Below, one piece after another: positions 16,500-25,014 of a stretch of 64,000 bases of DNA (positions are counted from its first letter, which is position 1; every line of letters starts with the position of its first letter). Source of the DNA: Fontivita pretiosa. GTDB lineage: Bacteria > Planctomycetota > Phycisphaerae > Tepidisphaerales > Tepidisphaeraceae. Made by a program: the position numbers and the translations under genes. Location of the stretch: assembly GCF_050410795.1 (NCBI RefSeq), contig NZ_CP191258.1:5208001-5272000 (forward strand), in the 5' to 3' direction. The notes under the pieces were generated by a model. That model saw only the letters and a list, made by a program, of their open reading frames with translations, had not been told where the DNA came from and ran no database searches.

Positions 16500-17906
16500 T
16501 TACACCACCCCCGCCACGCCGGTTTCGATGCGCTGAGTCACATATTCGCGCGGATCGGTGATGTATCCGCGCAGGGCGCTGGCAGCCACGGTCAGGGGCG
16601 ATGCCAGGTACACCGCGCTGTGCTTGCTGCCCATCCGACCGGGGAAGTTGCGGTTGGTGGTGCTGATGCACACTTCGGTGCCGTTCAATCTCCCGAACGT
16701 GTCCGAAGGTCCGCCCAGACACGCCGCGCAGCCCGAGGGGCCGATGAAGCATCCCGCCTCGGCCAGCACGTCCTCGATGCTCTTCTCATTGGAGTCCTTT
16801 GGCACGCCGCGCAGGTTCAGCCGCTTCATGTCCGCGTGCACCTCCGTGCTGCCCGGAACCACGAACGTCGGAATCTTCACCTTGTTTCCCTTGAGGATGT
16901 TGGCCGCGAAGATCATGTCGGTGATCTTCCCGCCGGTGCAACTTCCGATGTATGCCCGGTCCAGCTTCACCTTCGAGCAGTTCCGCGCGGTGTCCTTGTT
17001 GTCGGGGCTGTGCGGCTTGGCGACCATCGGCTCCATCGTCGCCAGATCCCACTCGTGCTCGTAGATGTACTTGGCGTCAGGATCATCAGTGAAGACTTCC
17101 CAGTCGGGGCGGTTGGAGCGCTTCCGCACGTAAGCCAGGGTCTTCTCGTCCACATCGCACACGCCGTTCTTGCCGCCGGCTTCGATGGCCATATTCGTCA
17201 GCGTCATGCGATCCTCGAGCGTGAGCGAAGCAATCCCCTCGCCCGCGAAGTACATCGCGCGATACGTCGCCCCGTCCACGCCGATCTGTCCAATCACCGC
17301 AAGGATCAAATCCTTGGCGGTCAGGTAGGGCGGAATCTGTCCGTGGAACGTGAACTTCATCGTCGGCGGAACCTTCAGCCAGGTCTTGCCCGTGCCCAGC
17401 GTGAACGCGGCGTCGGTGTTGCCCACGCCGGTGGCGAACTGCCCGAACGCGCCGGCCGTGCACGTGTGCGAATCGGTTCCCAGAAGAATCTCCCCCGGTC
17501 GAACGTGCCCTTCTTCCGGCAGAGCCTTGTGACACACACCTTTGTAGCTGGTCCTGGTCGGGTCGCGATAGGGGTTGGGCATGCCCGGCTCGTTCTTCAC
17601 GAATTCCGGGTCGTAGTAATATCTCAACCCCTGCTCCCTCACGAAGTCGCGAAGAATCTGCACGTTGCGGTGGCACTTCTCGTCGGCGGTGAAGATGTAA
17701 TGATCCGGGATGATCACCACGCGGTCCCGGTCCCACACCTTCGCGTCGCGACCGAACTTCTCGTAGAAGATGCCGATCGTTCCCGGCCCGCATACGTCGT
17801 GGGTCATGAGGATGTCCACATCCACCCACACATTTTCCCCGGGCGAAACATGCGCCCGCCCGCTGTGCTTGGCCAGGATCTTCTCGGTCATCGTCATGCC
17901 GGGCAT
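16500..17906 (-). CDS. leuC: 3-isopropylmalate dehydratase large subunit (LeuC-type aconitase family)
   Basis: This aconitase-superfamily large subunit has 468 residues. The [4Fe-4S] ligands are clear: Cys323 in GSCTGG, and Cys393 and Cys396 in CAACLGG. GTDSHTCTAG at 143-152 is the substrate-loop signature. It would isomerise 2- and 3-isopropylmalate in leucine synthesis, together with a small LeuD subunit. No LeuD gene is adjacent in this window. Homoaconitase and related dehydratases share these motifs and the length (somewhat longer than a typical LeuC with inserts near 265-305), so the exact substrate is inferred. It is divergent from pheA. Confidence 0.85.
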   Translation of the reverse strand: MPGMTMTEKILAKHSGRAHVSPGENVWVDVDILMTHDVCGPGTIGIFYEKFGRDAKVWDRDRVVIIPDHYIFTADEKCHRNVQILRDFVREQGLRYYYDPEFVKNEPGMPNPYRDPTRTSYKGVCHKALPEEGHVRPGEILLGTDSHTCTAGAFGQFATGVGNTDAAFTLGTGKTWLKVPPTMKFTFHGQIPPYLTAKDLILAVIGQIGVDGATYRAMYFAGEGIASLTLEDRMTLTNMAIEAGGKNGVCDVDEKTLAYVRKRSNRPDWEVFTDDPDAKYIYEHEWDLATMEPMVAKPHSPDNKDTARNCSKVKLDRAYIGSCTGGKITDMIFAANILKGNKVKIPTFVVPGSTEVHADMKRLNLRGVPKDSNEKSIEDVLAEAGCFIGPSGCAACLGGPSDTFGRLNGTEVCISTTNRNFPGRMGSKHSAVYLASPLTVAASALRGYITDPREYVTQRIETGVAGVV

Positions 17907-18087
17907 ACTACCGACTCCTTCATCACGGAATGCTCTGCACCAAATCTGCCAGAACCCCGGTCAGAGTATAGCGGCCCCGTCAGGCCGGTTCTACACCGGC
18001 GACTCAGGATGGATCGCTGCCGTGCCGCATGCTACAGAGGCGAGCGGCCCCTTTGATTCCGCGGGAATGTGTCGATAAAACACAGTT

Positions 18088-19239
18088 ATGGCCGGTCCGT
18101 CACAACCGCAAAGGACACCTCCGCCGCCGTCGTCAGCGTCGGCCGCTTCGCCCGCGCCCGCGGAGCCTGCGGAGCTGGATCCACTGCGCGCCAGAATCGA
18201 CGAACTGGATGCCCAGATCGTCCAGTTGCTCAACGAGCGCGCCAAGATCGTGGTGGAAATCGGCAAGCTCAAACAGGCCAACAATTCGCCGATCTACGCT
18301 CCGGACCGCGAGAAGGCGATTCTGGAGCGGATCCGGAAGCTGAATCGCGGCCCGCTGCCGGATCGATGTCTGGAGGCGGTGTATCGCGAGCTGATGAGCG
18401 GCTCGTTTGCGCTGGAGAGGCCGCTGCGGATCGGGTTTCTGGGTCCGCGGGGCACATTCTCGCATGCGGCGGCGATTGCGAAGTTCGGCAGCAGCGTCGA
18501 ATACGTGGAACTGTCCGACATCCCCAGTGTCTTTGAGGAGGTTGTCCGCGGGCACACCGACTACGGTCTGGTGCCGGTGGAAAACAGCATGCACGGCGGG
18601 GTCATCGACACGCTGGATGCGTTCCTGCACAGTTCGGCCCGAATCTGCGCCGAAGTGAAGATGACGATCCACCACAACCTGCTGGCCAAGGAGCCTTGGG
18701 AGCAGATCAGGCGAATCTACTCCAAGCCGGAGGTTTTCAGTCAGTGCCGCAACTGGCTGAGTTCGACAGCCAAGGGACGCGACATCCAGCCCGCCGCCAG
18801 CACCGCCAAAGCAGCGGAGTTGGCTTCGCAGGAACCGGGCGCGGCGGCGATCGGCTCGACGATCGCTGGCGAGCTGTACGGGCTTCACGTGCTGTTCGAG
18901 AACATCGAGGATAACCCGGACAATGTCACGCGGTTCTTCGTGATCGGACGCGAAAGCGCCCGTCGCACCGGAGACGACAAGACCGCAATCATGTTCACCA
19001 CCGCGCACAAACCGGGGGCGCTGGCGGAAGTCCTGGATGTGTTCCGGGACAACGGCATCAACCTCACCGACATCGAAAAACGTCCCAGCAAGAAGGTGAA
19101 CTGGGAGTATTACTTCTTCATCGACGCGCAGGGGCATGTGGACGACCCGCCGATGGCCAAGGCGATCGCCGAAGCCAAGAGGCATTGCCTGCAACTGACA
19201 GTTCTGGGCAGCTACCCGCGCGCCACCGAAGTGCTGTGA
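18088..19239 (+). CDS. pheA: Bifunctional chorismate mutase/prephenate dehydratase
   Basis: This 383-residue fusion makes phenylpyruvate from chorismate in phenylalanine synthesis. After a Pro/Ala-rich leader (1-28) comes an AroQ-type chorismate mutase helix bundle (about 30-105, beginning LDPLRARIDELD). The prephenate dehydratase domain runs about 113-290, beginning IGFLGPRGTFSHAAA and ending with the TRF motif in NVTRFFVIG. A C-terminal ACT domain (about 298-375) starts KPGALAEVLDVF and carries IEKRPSKK in place of the usual ESRP effector motif, so phenylalanine feedback is likely. The gene converges with the DUF2459-like gene and overlaps its 3' end by 28 bases. Confidence 0.95.
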   Translation: MAGPSQPQRTPPPPSSASAASPAPAEPAELDPLRARIDELDAQIVQLLNERAKIVVEIGKLKQANNSPIYAPDREKAILERIRKLNRGPLPDRCLEAVYRELMSGSFALERPLRIGFLGPRGTFSHAAAIAKFGSSVEYVELSDIPSVFEEVVRGHTDYGLVPVENSMHGGVIDTLDAFLHSSARICAEVKMTIHHNLLAKEPWEQIRRIYSKPEVFSQCRNWLSSTAKGRDIQPAASTAKAAELASQEPGAAAIGSTIAGELYGLHVLFENIEDNPDNVTRFFVIGRESARRTGDDKTAIMFTTAHKPGALAEVLDVFRDNGINLTDIEKRPSKKVNWEYYFFIDAQGHVDDPPMAKAIAEAKRHCLQLTVLGSYPRATEVL

Positions 19240-19904
19240 GAGAGGGGTCGGTCGCAGGAAAGCGGTCGGGAATTTCCTTGTGGCGCGGAAAAGACTCCCG
19301 ATGCTTTCTCGACGCGGAATTTCGACGTGATCGCCGGACCACGAACCTCGCAGCCCAGCCGCCGCAGCCATCCCGCCGTCACGTGGTTGCAGTTGTGCAG
19401 CCCCCAGTAGTGCTCGCCGTCCGGCACGTGGTCCAGATCGGTGCCCGGGTTGTACACCGGCCGATGAACCCTGGCGCTGTTGCGGAAGCGTCCGTCCAGC
19501 TCAAACACCAGCGCGCTGACCCGCGGCCGCGAGACTTCCATCCTTGTCACCCGTGCGCAATCCAGCTCCCGCTTCATCTGCTCCAGCAGAGTCTGCTGAT
19601 CCATCCTGGCGTCTTTGATGATGATGGTGCGCCGGCCAAGCGTCGCCTGCGGCGAGTTCAGCAGCGCCCGCAGCCCCACCCACCAGGTGGTGTTTCCGCG
19701 GGCGAACCACTCGTAATCTCCGAAAGCATATTCGACGTACTGAGTCTGGGTCACGGGCAACAGCAGGCTGGAATGCCGGCCATAGTCGGTCAGGTAGATC
19801 GGCACGGGGTCGGATGGATTCTGCGGGGGAATCACGGTTGTCGTGCAGCCGGCCAGCGGCAGCAACACCAGCAGCACGAGCAGAGGACCGCTGCGAAAGT
19901 TCAT
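19212..19904 (-). CDS. DUF2459-like lipoprotein
   Basis: Starting at ATG 19904 the product is a 230-residue lipoprotein with lipobox PLAGC after a short hydrophobic helix. The body fits the DUF2459 family of unknown function: YLTDYGRHSSLLLP near the start, YAFGDYEWFARGN in the middle and HNCNHVTAGWLRRLGC near the end, suggesting a Cys/His papain-like fold. The last 30 residues after GPAITSKF are unlike the family and overlap a degenerate copy of the repeat that also flanks the IS element here, as well as the end of pheA. The C-terminus may therefore have been rewritten by repeat insertion. Confidence 0.7.
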   Translation of the reverse strand: MNFRSGPLLVLLVLLPLAGCTTTVIPPQNPSDPVPIYLTDYGRHSSLLLPVTQTQYVEYAFGDYEWFARGNTTWWVGLRALLNSPQATLGRRTIIIKDARMDQQTLLEQMKRELDCARVTRMEVSRPRVSALVFELDGRFRNSARVHRPVYNPGTDLDHVPDGEHYWGLHNCNHVTAGWLRRLGCEVRGPAITSKFRVEKASGVFSAPQGNSRPLSCDRPLSHSTSVARG

Positions 19905-19942
19905 CGGAATCCGGATCGACAATTCGCCGCCAATCGCTTGAC

Positions 19943-20437
19943 TCAGGCATGATTCCGGCGACTGGCCCGACCCGTGCCGACAAGAAGATGATCGACCGAG
20001 AACCACCCCCCGCCAGCGAAAATGAAGAACACAAACGGTAGCAGGTACAGCAGCGCCGGTTCCTTTGCCGCGCCCTGGCCGGTCATGAACAGCGGAGCGT
20101 CGGCGTGGACGACAAACGCCGCGACCGCCATGTTGATCGACAGAAACAGTGCTGCCGGACGCGTGAACAATCCGGCGGCCAGCAGCAGTCCGCCGGCAAA
20201 CTCGGTCAGTGCCGCGAGCCAGGCAAAAGCAGTAGGCAACGGAAGTCCCAGCCCCTGCACGCCGGCGACAAATTGCGGCGAGGGGCCGAAGCCTTCGGGG
20301 CCCCAGACCTTGCCCAGCCCGTGACCCAGCGAGATTCCCAGCCCCGTGCCAAGACGCAGGATCGTCAGGCCGATGTCGGCAAAGACGGTCGCGGCACCTT
20401 CTCCACCGAACAGCAGCTTGCGGATGACTGGTTTCAT
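19943..20437 (-). CDS. DoxX-family membrane protein
   Basis: The 164-residue product from ATG 20437 has four predicted membrane helices. It has the DoxX pattern: an N-terminal helix with ILRLGTGLGISLGHGLGK, GLGLPLPTAFAWLAALTEFAGG at the second helix, a third helix after GLFTRPAAL and a fourth before the tail. Family members include quinone- or thiosulfate-linked oxidoreductase subunits and uncharacterised proteins. It lies 31 bp downstream of proC and 38 bp upstream of the DUF2459-like gene on the same strand. No partner oxidase subunit is present, so the function stays unknown. Confidence 0.82.
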   Translation of the reverse strand: MKPVIRKLLFGGEGAATVFADIGLTILRLGTGLGISLGHGLGKVWGPEGFGPSPQFVAGVQGLGLPLPTAFAWLAALTEFAGGLLLAAGLFTRPAALFLSINMAVAAFVVHADAPLFMTGQGAAKEPALLYLLPFVFFIFAGGGWFSVDHLLVGTGRASRRNHA

Positions 20438-20468
20438 AGGACCGGTTCCGTTGGTTGACCTGCGAGGA

Positions 20469-21278
20469 TCAGTTGCCCAGCTCGCGGCTGCGTGCCTGCG
20501 CGGCTTTGATCGCATCGACGACGATCTGAGCAAACTGATGCTGTTCCATGTGCGTGATAGCGGCGTGGGTCGTGCCGCCGGGGCTGGTAACCTTTCGGCG
20601 AAGCTCCTGTGGCGAATCGTCCAGGGTGGTGAGCATCCTTGCCGCCCCCAGCGCTGTGCGGGTCGCCAGCGTGTGCGACTGCTGCGGCGTCAGCCCCATT
20701 TCCTGCCCGGCGCGGATCATCGCCTCGACCAGATAGAAGAAGTACGCCGGACCCGAACCGCTCAGCGCCGTGACGGCATCGAGCTTGTCTTCGGAAACGT
20801 CGATGACGGTGGCGGCCGCAGCGAACAGGCGGCGCGCCGCCTCCAGGTCGCACTGCGTGGCCCGCGCGCCCGGGGCCATTGCAACCACACCCTCGCCAAC
20901 AAGCATCGGCGTATTGGGCATGGTTCGTACCACGCGCACAAGCCGCGGAGCAAGCTGCTGCTCGATGAAGCGGGTGCTGATTCCCGCGGCGATCGAGACG
21001 ACCAGCACGTCATCGGCGATCACCGGCCGGATCGACTCCAGCAGTTGCTTCATGTTCTGCGGCTTGACGCTGAGCAGAAGAACTGGCGCCTGTCGTGCGG
21101 CGTCGGCGGGCGACTCGACCGCCTGGATGCCCAGCGTTTCGGCGAACAGTTGGCGTCGCTGTGGCGAGACGTCGGCGGCAATGACTTGCGAGCGCGCGTA
21201 CACCCCCGCGCCGATCAGCCCGCGAGCGATCGCCTCAGCCATGTTCCCCGCCCCCAGGATCGCCAGCTCAAACTGCAT
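20469..21278 (-). CDS. proC: Pyrroline-5-carboxylate reductase
   Basis: This 269-residue enzyme catalyses the last step of proline synthesis, NAD(P)H reduction of 1-pyrroline-5-carboxylate. It begins with the dinucleotide motif LGAGNMAEAIARGL, continues with LSVKPQ near residue 70 and RTMPNTPMLVGEG near 118, and has the C-terminal family signature ALSGSGPAYFF followed by LRRKVTSPGGTTHAAI. Length is standard. It follows the secretin-like gene by 9 bp and precedes the DoxX gene, so all are probably cotranscribed, although they have no obvious common pathway. Confidence 0.95.
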   Translation of the reverse strand: MQFELAILGAGNMAEAIARGLIGAGVYARSQVIAADVSPQRRQLFAETLGIQAVESPADAARQAPVLLLSVKPQNMKQLLESIRPVIADDVLVVSIAAGISTRFIEQQLAPRLVRVVRTMPNTPMLVGEGVVAMAPGARATQCDLEAARRLFAAAATVIDVSEDKLDAVTALSGSGPAYFFYLVEAMIRAGQEMGLTPQQSHTLATRTALGAARMLTTLDDSPQELRRKVTSPGGTTHAAITHMEQHQFAQIVVDAIKAAQARSRELGN

Positions 21279-21287
21279 CGGCCCGCT

Positions 21288-22013
21288 CTATCCTCCCAGC
21301 GCCTCATGCACCGATCGCGGCGCGGTGACGATCAGCGAGCCGCGGTAGACGCGGATGGCGGCCCGGCCGCCATTGACGTTCCACACTTCCGGCTGAATCG
21401 TCGCCTGGATCAATTCAACCAGTTGCTGGGCACGTTCGGCGCGTGTCAGTGGCTTTTCACCCTTGTCGTTGGTGTTGGTGAAGATCTGCTGACCTCCCCC
21501 GCCGCCGCCCACTGCCGCGCTTTGGAGCTGGAAATCGGGGCCGATGAAGTCCGGCACTTCCATCAACAGGTCGTCCACCGGATAGACCCGGGTGATCAGT
21601 TGCTGATCGGCGATTTCGCGGGTGGTGATCTCGATCACGTCCTCGTCGATGTAGTAGGTGAGCAGGTTGCCGCTGCCAGCCTCGGAAAGAACCAGCCCCA
21701 GCACCTTGCGCAGCGGAACGGCGCGAAGTCGCACGTTGACGATGGTGTCACGGCCCACCCCAACGGCCTCCAGGGCATTCCAGTTCACGTGGATGTTGGC
21801 CGCGGATACGTCACGGAGAAACTCGATCGCATCGACCAGCGAGACGTTTTCGAACTTGATCTCGGGCAGGATGAGATTTAACGCGCGACGGGCACTGCGC
21901 TGCGCCTGCTGCTGGGGCTGCTGTCGCGACTGCGACGCGAATTGCTGCCCGTCGGCCGTGCCAATCAGAAACAGGCACATCAGACAAACGAGGATCGAGC
22001 CTGGCCGATGCAT
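21288..22013 (-). CDS. Secreted protein with secretin N-terminal (STN-like) domain
   Basis: The protein has 241 residues and a signal peptide ending at GTADGQQ. A Gln-rich linker leads into LPEIKFENVSLVDAIEFLRDVS and then a PLRKVLGLVLSEAG segment, the beta-alpha-beta pattern of the secretin/TonB short N-terminal domain. A second part with IEITTREIADQQLITRVY and GRAAIRVYRGSLIVTAP resembles an N1/N2-type secretin domain. There is no beta-barrel secretin domain, so this is not a pore subunit. Such truncated secretin-like proteins are common in planctomycetes and uncharacterised. Two insertions are low-complexity, including a run of six glycines. Confidence 0.75.
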   Translation of the reverse strand: MHRPGSILVCLMCLFLIGTADGQQFASQSRQQPQQQAQRSARRALNLILPEIKFENVSLVDAIEFLRDVSAANIHVNWNALEAVGVGRDTIVNVRLRAVPLRKVLGLVLSEAGSGNLLTYYIDEDVIEITTREIADQQLITRVYPVDDLLMEVPDFIGPDFQLQSAAVGGGGGGQQIFTNTNDKGEKPLTRAERAQQLVELIQATIQPEVWNVNGGRAAIRVYRGSLIVTAPRSVHEALGG

Positions 22014-22090
22014 GGTGCCTCCCTTGGATCCAGTTGACCGCCAGCGGTCCGATGGATCTGCGATGCTCCGAGCGGTGCGACCTGCGGCGT

Positions 22091-22387
22091 CTAGGCGGCG
22101 CCGGGCGGAGTCGCGTTCGGATCCAGCGGTTTGCCCGTGTAAGGATCGAACTTCGGCGGCGGGGATTGAGCCGGCGGTCGCGACGCACCTGTCGGCTGCG
22201 ACGAAGCCGTCTCCACATCTTCCTCAATCCCCTTCAGTCCCTTCTTGAACTCCACGATTCCCTTGCCGAGGCTGCGCGCCACTTCGGGCAGTCGCTTGCC
22301 AAACAGCAACAATGCCACCCCGCCGATCACGATCCATTCAACCGGCCCCGGCATCCCAAGCGCGAGCGTGTGTAGCATCTGATTCAT
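22091..22387 (-). CDS. tatA: Sec-independent translocase TatA/TatB-like protein
   Basis: This 98-residue protein has the TatA layout: a short N-terminus, one membrane helix (PVEWIVIGGVALLLF), the FGKRLPEVARSLGKGI hinge and amphipathic helix, then a charged, Pro-rich tail. It would form the pore-forming oligomer of the twin-arginine pathway that exports folded proteins. No tatC is in the window. A candidate substrate is encoded here: the ferredoxin-Rieske protein near 62 kb has an internal twin-arginine motif. Assignment as TatA rather than TatB rests on the short length and the FGKRLPE motif. Confidence 0.9.
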   Translation of the reverse strand: MNQMLHTLALGMPGPVEWIVIGGVALLLFGKRLPEVARSLGKGIVEFKKGLKGIEEDVETASSQPTGASRPPAQSPPPKFDPYTGKPLDPNATPPGAA

Positions 22388-22591
22388 CCAATCTGTTTAA
22401 AACACCAATCTATCGATCGGCGAGCATCCGCCCGATTATACGCGACCGGAGTCAAAAAAGTCAGACAACTGATCCGAACGCCGGTTTGCAGGATTTCAGG
22501 CAAGATCGCTTGCCCTCGGCGGCCGATCGTTGCCGGCCTGCCGATCAGCCCTTTTGACAGCCGCGGGCACCACTCCAAAACTAATAAGCAT

Positions 22592-23203
22592 ATGTCCACC
22601 CAAGACCACTGGGAACGCGTCTACCTCAGCACATCGCCGACGCAGGTGAGCTGGTATCAGCCCCAGCCGCGGATGTCCCTGGAGTTGATCCGTGCGCTGG
22701 TTGATCGAACCGCGCGAATCATCGACATCGGCGGCGGAGCGTCGCTGCTGGTCGATCGCTTGCTCGCGGAGGGATTCAAGCACGTCGCGGTACTGGACAT
22801 CGCCCGGGCACCGCTGGAGATGGCACGGAACAGGCTTGGACCATTGGCACAGCGCGTCAACTGGGTGCAGGCCGACATCACCGCCTCTCCGCAGTTGGAT
22901 CCATACGATCTGTGGCATGATCGGGCGGTGTTCCACTTCCTGACGGATCCGGAGGATCGTCGAAAGTACATCGAAACAGCGAGGCGGACCGTAGTCCCCG
23001 GCGGGCACCTGATCATCGCCACTTTCGCACCGGACGGCCCGCCACGCTGTAGCGGACTGGACGTGCAGCGATGGGATGCCCCGCGCCTTGCCCAGGAGTT
23101 TGGTCAGCCATTTGAGCTGGTAAAAGACGCGGCTGAGACACACATCACTCCGCGCAACGCGCCACAGAAGTTCATCTACGCCTGCTTCCGAAAAGTCGCA
23201 TGA
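22592..23203 (+). CDS. Class I SAM-dependent methyltransferase
   Basis: The 203-residue protein opens with HWERVYLS, followed by RIIDIGGGASLLVDRLL (motif I, SAM-binding glycine-rich loop), an acidic VLDIARAPLEMAR motif II region and WVQADIT. This is a standard Rossmann methyltransferase of the type found in many small metabolite or thiopurine-like methyltransferases. The stop overlaps the start of the downstream GT39-like gene (ATGA), so the two are translationally coupled. The methyl acceptor is unknown. Confidence 0.88.
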   Translation: MSTQDHWERVYLSTSPTQVSWYQPQPRMSLELIRALVDRTARIIDIGGGASLLVDRLLAEGFKHVAVLDIARAPLEMARNRLGPLAQRVNWVQADITASPQLDPYDLWHDRAVFHFLTDPEDRRKYIETARRTVVPGGHLIIATFAPDGPPRCSGLDVQRWDAPRLAQEFGQPFELVKDAAETHITPRNAPQKFIYACFRKVA

Positions 23204-24801
23204 GCCGCGTCGCCCCCACCCCGGGTACACTGTCGCGCGTGAGCCCGCGGACTAGCGCCACTTCGATACTGCTGGTTTTGATCCTTCTGATTTCCACGGG
23301 GTATCAGGCAGCAATGCTGAACCGGCCCTTCGAGCGCAACCCCGAAGGCTGCGGCGCGTTCTTCGGCCTGCTGGCCCGCAACTACTTCCGCTATGACTGG
23401 ACTGCGACGCTGGGTGCGCCGGTGATGAGCATGGGTCAGGGCGCGCCGGCGATCTTCTACGCCAACCATCCGCCGAGCACTCCGTTGCTGGTGGCGGCGG
23501 TCTTCGGGGCGTTTGGATATCGCGGCGATTACCTGTCTCTGCCCGGCGACTGGCAGGTTCGGCTGCCGACGATGCTGTTCACGATCGGCTGCATCGCACT
23601 GATCCACTGGCTGCTGGCCCGACGCGCCGGACCGCGCGCCGGGCTGCTGGCGGCGACGATCTTCGCCTGCATTCCGATGACCCTGATCTACGGCGGCTTT
23701 CCCGACGTGATCAACACCCAGCTTGTCTTCTTCGCCCTGCTCACCGTCGCCGCCTACGAACGTTTTCATACGCTGCAATCGCCCGGCAGCCTGACGCTGC
23801 TGTCGTTGGCAATGCTTGGAGCTGCGCTGATGGACTGGCCGGCGTTTTATCTTGTGCCGGTGCTCGGCCTTCATTTCGTGCTCAGCCGACCGTGGCGAAG
23901 CTGGGGATGGATCGCCGCCTTCGCCGCGATCGCGACTGCCATCTTTGCCGTCGAATACGCTTACCTGGCGATCGCGAATCGGGACTGGTACTGGATGGCC
24001 TGGCTGCTGAAGCGTCGGGCGCTGAGCAACGTCGCCGATACCGCGCATCAGTTTGGCTTCACAGACTGGCTTGTTCATGCTGTCTGGGGCTTCGCCGTGG
24101 CGCGACACACCATCCCCATCACGCTGTTGGCGATCCTGTGGCTGGTGATGGCGGTGGTCCGGCGATTCGGCTCGCCGGGCGATCGGTTCGTCGGGCTGCT
24201 GCTGGCGTGGGCGGGTCTGCACGTGCTGGTTGGCCGGCAGGGCGTGTACCAGCACGAGTGGTGGTGGTGGCCGCTCACGCCGGTGCTCGTCGCCGCCGCC
24301 GCACTGGCGCTGGACCGGATCCTCATCGGCATCCAGACGCGCCTGCCGCCTCAGGTGGCCAATGTCATGGTGGGTGTGGCGGTGGTGGCCCTGGGCGTCT
24401 GGAACGGCGTGCGCGCGGTTGACGAGTTGTGCAATCCTCCACCGATCATGCCGGGACCGTACAACTATTCGCCCAAAGAACTGGGGGAGCTGATCCGCGA
24501 ATCGGCGCCGCCTGATGCCGCGGTGCTGCTGGCCGAGAGCGACAACAGCCTGCCCCTGTGGTACTACGCCGACCGCGCCCTCAAGCGTCACGTCTGGACG
24601 CCCGAATCGCTGAAATCCCGTTTGATTGATCAATCGGTGGATCTCTGTTTTGAAGTGCCGCAGCCCTGGCCGGGGCGCGCCACCGCCCTGATCATTCCAC
24701 GCGCCTATTTGCCCACGCTCCAGGCGCTGGCGAGCGACGCGGACCAACACTATGCGCGTCATGAAACCGACCGGTTTGTGGTCTATGAACTGAACCAGTA
24801 G
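23200..24801 (+). CDS. GT39-like (GT-C) membrane glycosyltransferase
   Basis: This multi-pass membrane protein of 533 residues has about ten hydrophobic segments. The first external loop carries an acidic ERNPEG motif and a NHPPSTPLL stretch, as in the dolichyl-phosphate-mannose/ArnT-like GT-C family, which transfers sugars from lipid-phosphate donors outside the membrane. The C-terminal ~100 residues form a soluble external domain. It starts inside the stop of the upstream methyltransferase gene and ends before an intrinsic-terminator-like hairpin. Acceptor and donor are unknown. A second GT39-like gene lies near 46 kb. Confidence 0.8.
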   Translation: MSRVAPTPGTLSRVSPRTSATSILLVLILLISTGYQAAMLNRPFERNPEGCGAFFGLLARNYFRYDWTATLGAPVMSMGQGAPAIFYANHPPSTPLLVAAVFGAFGYRGDYLSLPGDWQVRLPTMLFTIGCIALIHWLLARRAGPRAGLLAATIFACIPMTLIYGGFPDVINTQLVFFALLTVAAYERFHTLQSPGSLTLLSLAMLGAALMDWPAFYLVPVLGLHFVLSRPWRSWGWIAAFAAIATAIFAVEYAYLAIANRDWYWMAWLLKRRALSNVADTAHQFGFTDWLVHAVWGFAVARHTIPITLLAILWLVMAVVRRFGSPGDRFVGLLLAWAGLHVLVGRQGVYQHEWWWWPLTPVLVAAAALALDRILIGIQTRLPPQVANVMVGVAVVALGVWNGVRAVDELCNPPPIMPGPYNYSPKELGELIRESAPPDAAVLLAESDNSLPLWYYADRALKRHVWTPESLKSRLIDQSVDLCFEVPQPWPGRATALIIPRAYLPTLQALASDADQHYARHETDRFVVYELNQ

Positions 24802-24851
24802 ATCGCAACCACCCGGTGTGCCGCTGGATGAGGCATGCGGGGCGCGTAAAA

Positions 24852-24882
24852 ACGCTCGCCGGGTGTTTACCCCGGCGAGCGT
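24852..24882. terminator. Hairpin between convergent genes (12-bp stem)
   Basis: ACGCTCGCCGGG at 24852-24863 pairs perfectly with CCCGGCGAGCGT at 24871-24882 around a 7-base loop. It lies 50 bases after the GT39-like stop and 130 bases before the end of the convergent LptF/G gene. A short A run precedes it on the plus strand, giving a T run for leftward transcripts. It probably ends transcription in one or both directions. Confidence 0.6.
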
Positions 24883-25014
24883 CGCCAGAAAGTGGGAAGG
24901 GGAGCGTCGTGTCAGGCCCCTGCCGCCGGCCCACCCGGGCCACCCGTCAGGGTGCGTATGCCTGACGAAGATGATCTACGATTCAGAAAGCAGCCGGGCA
25001 AATGCAGATTTTGC

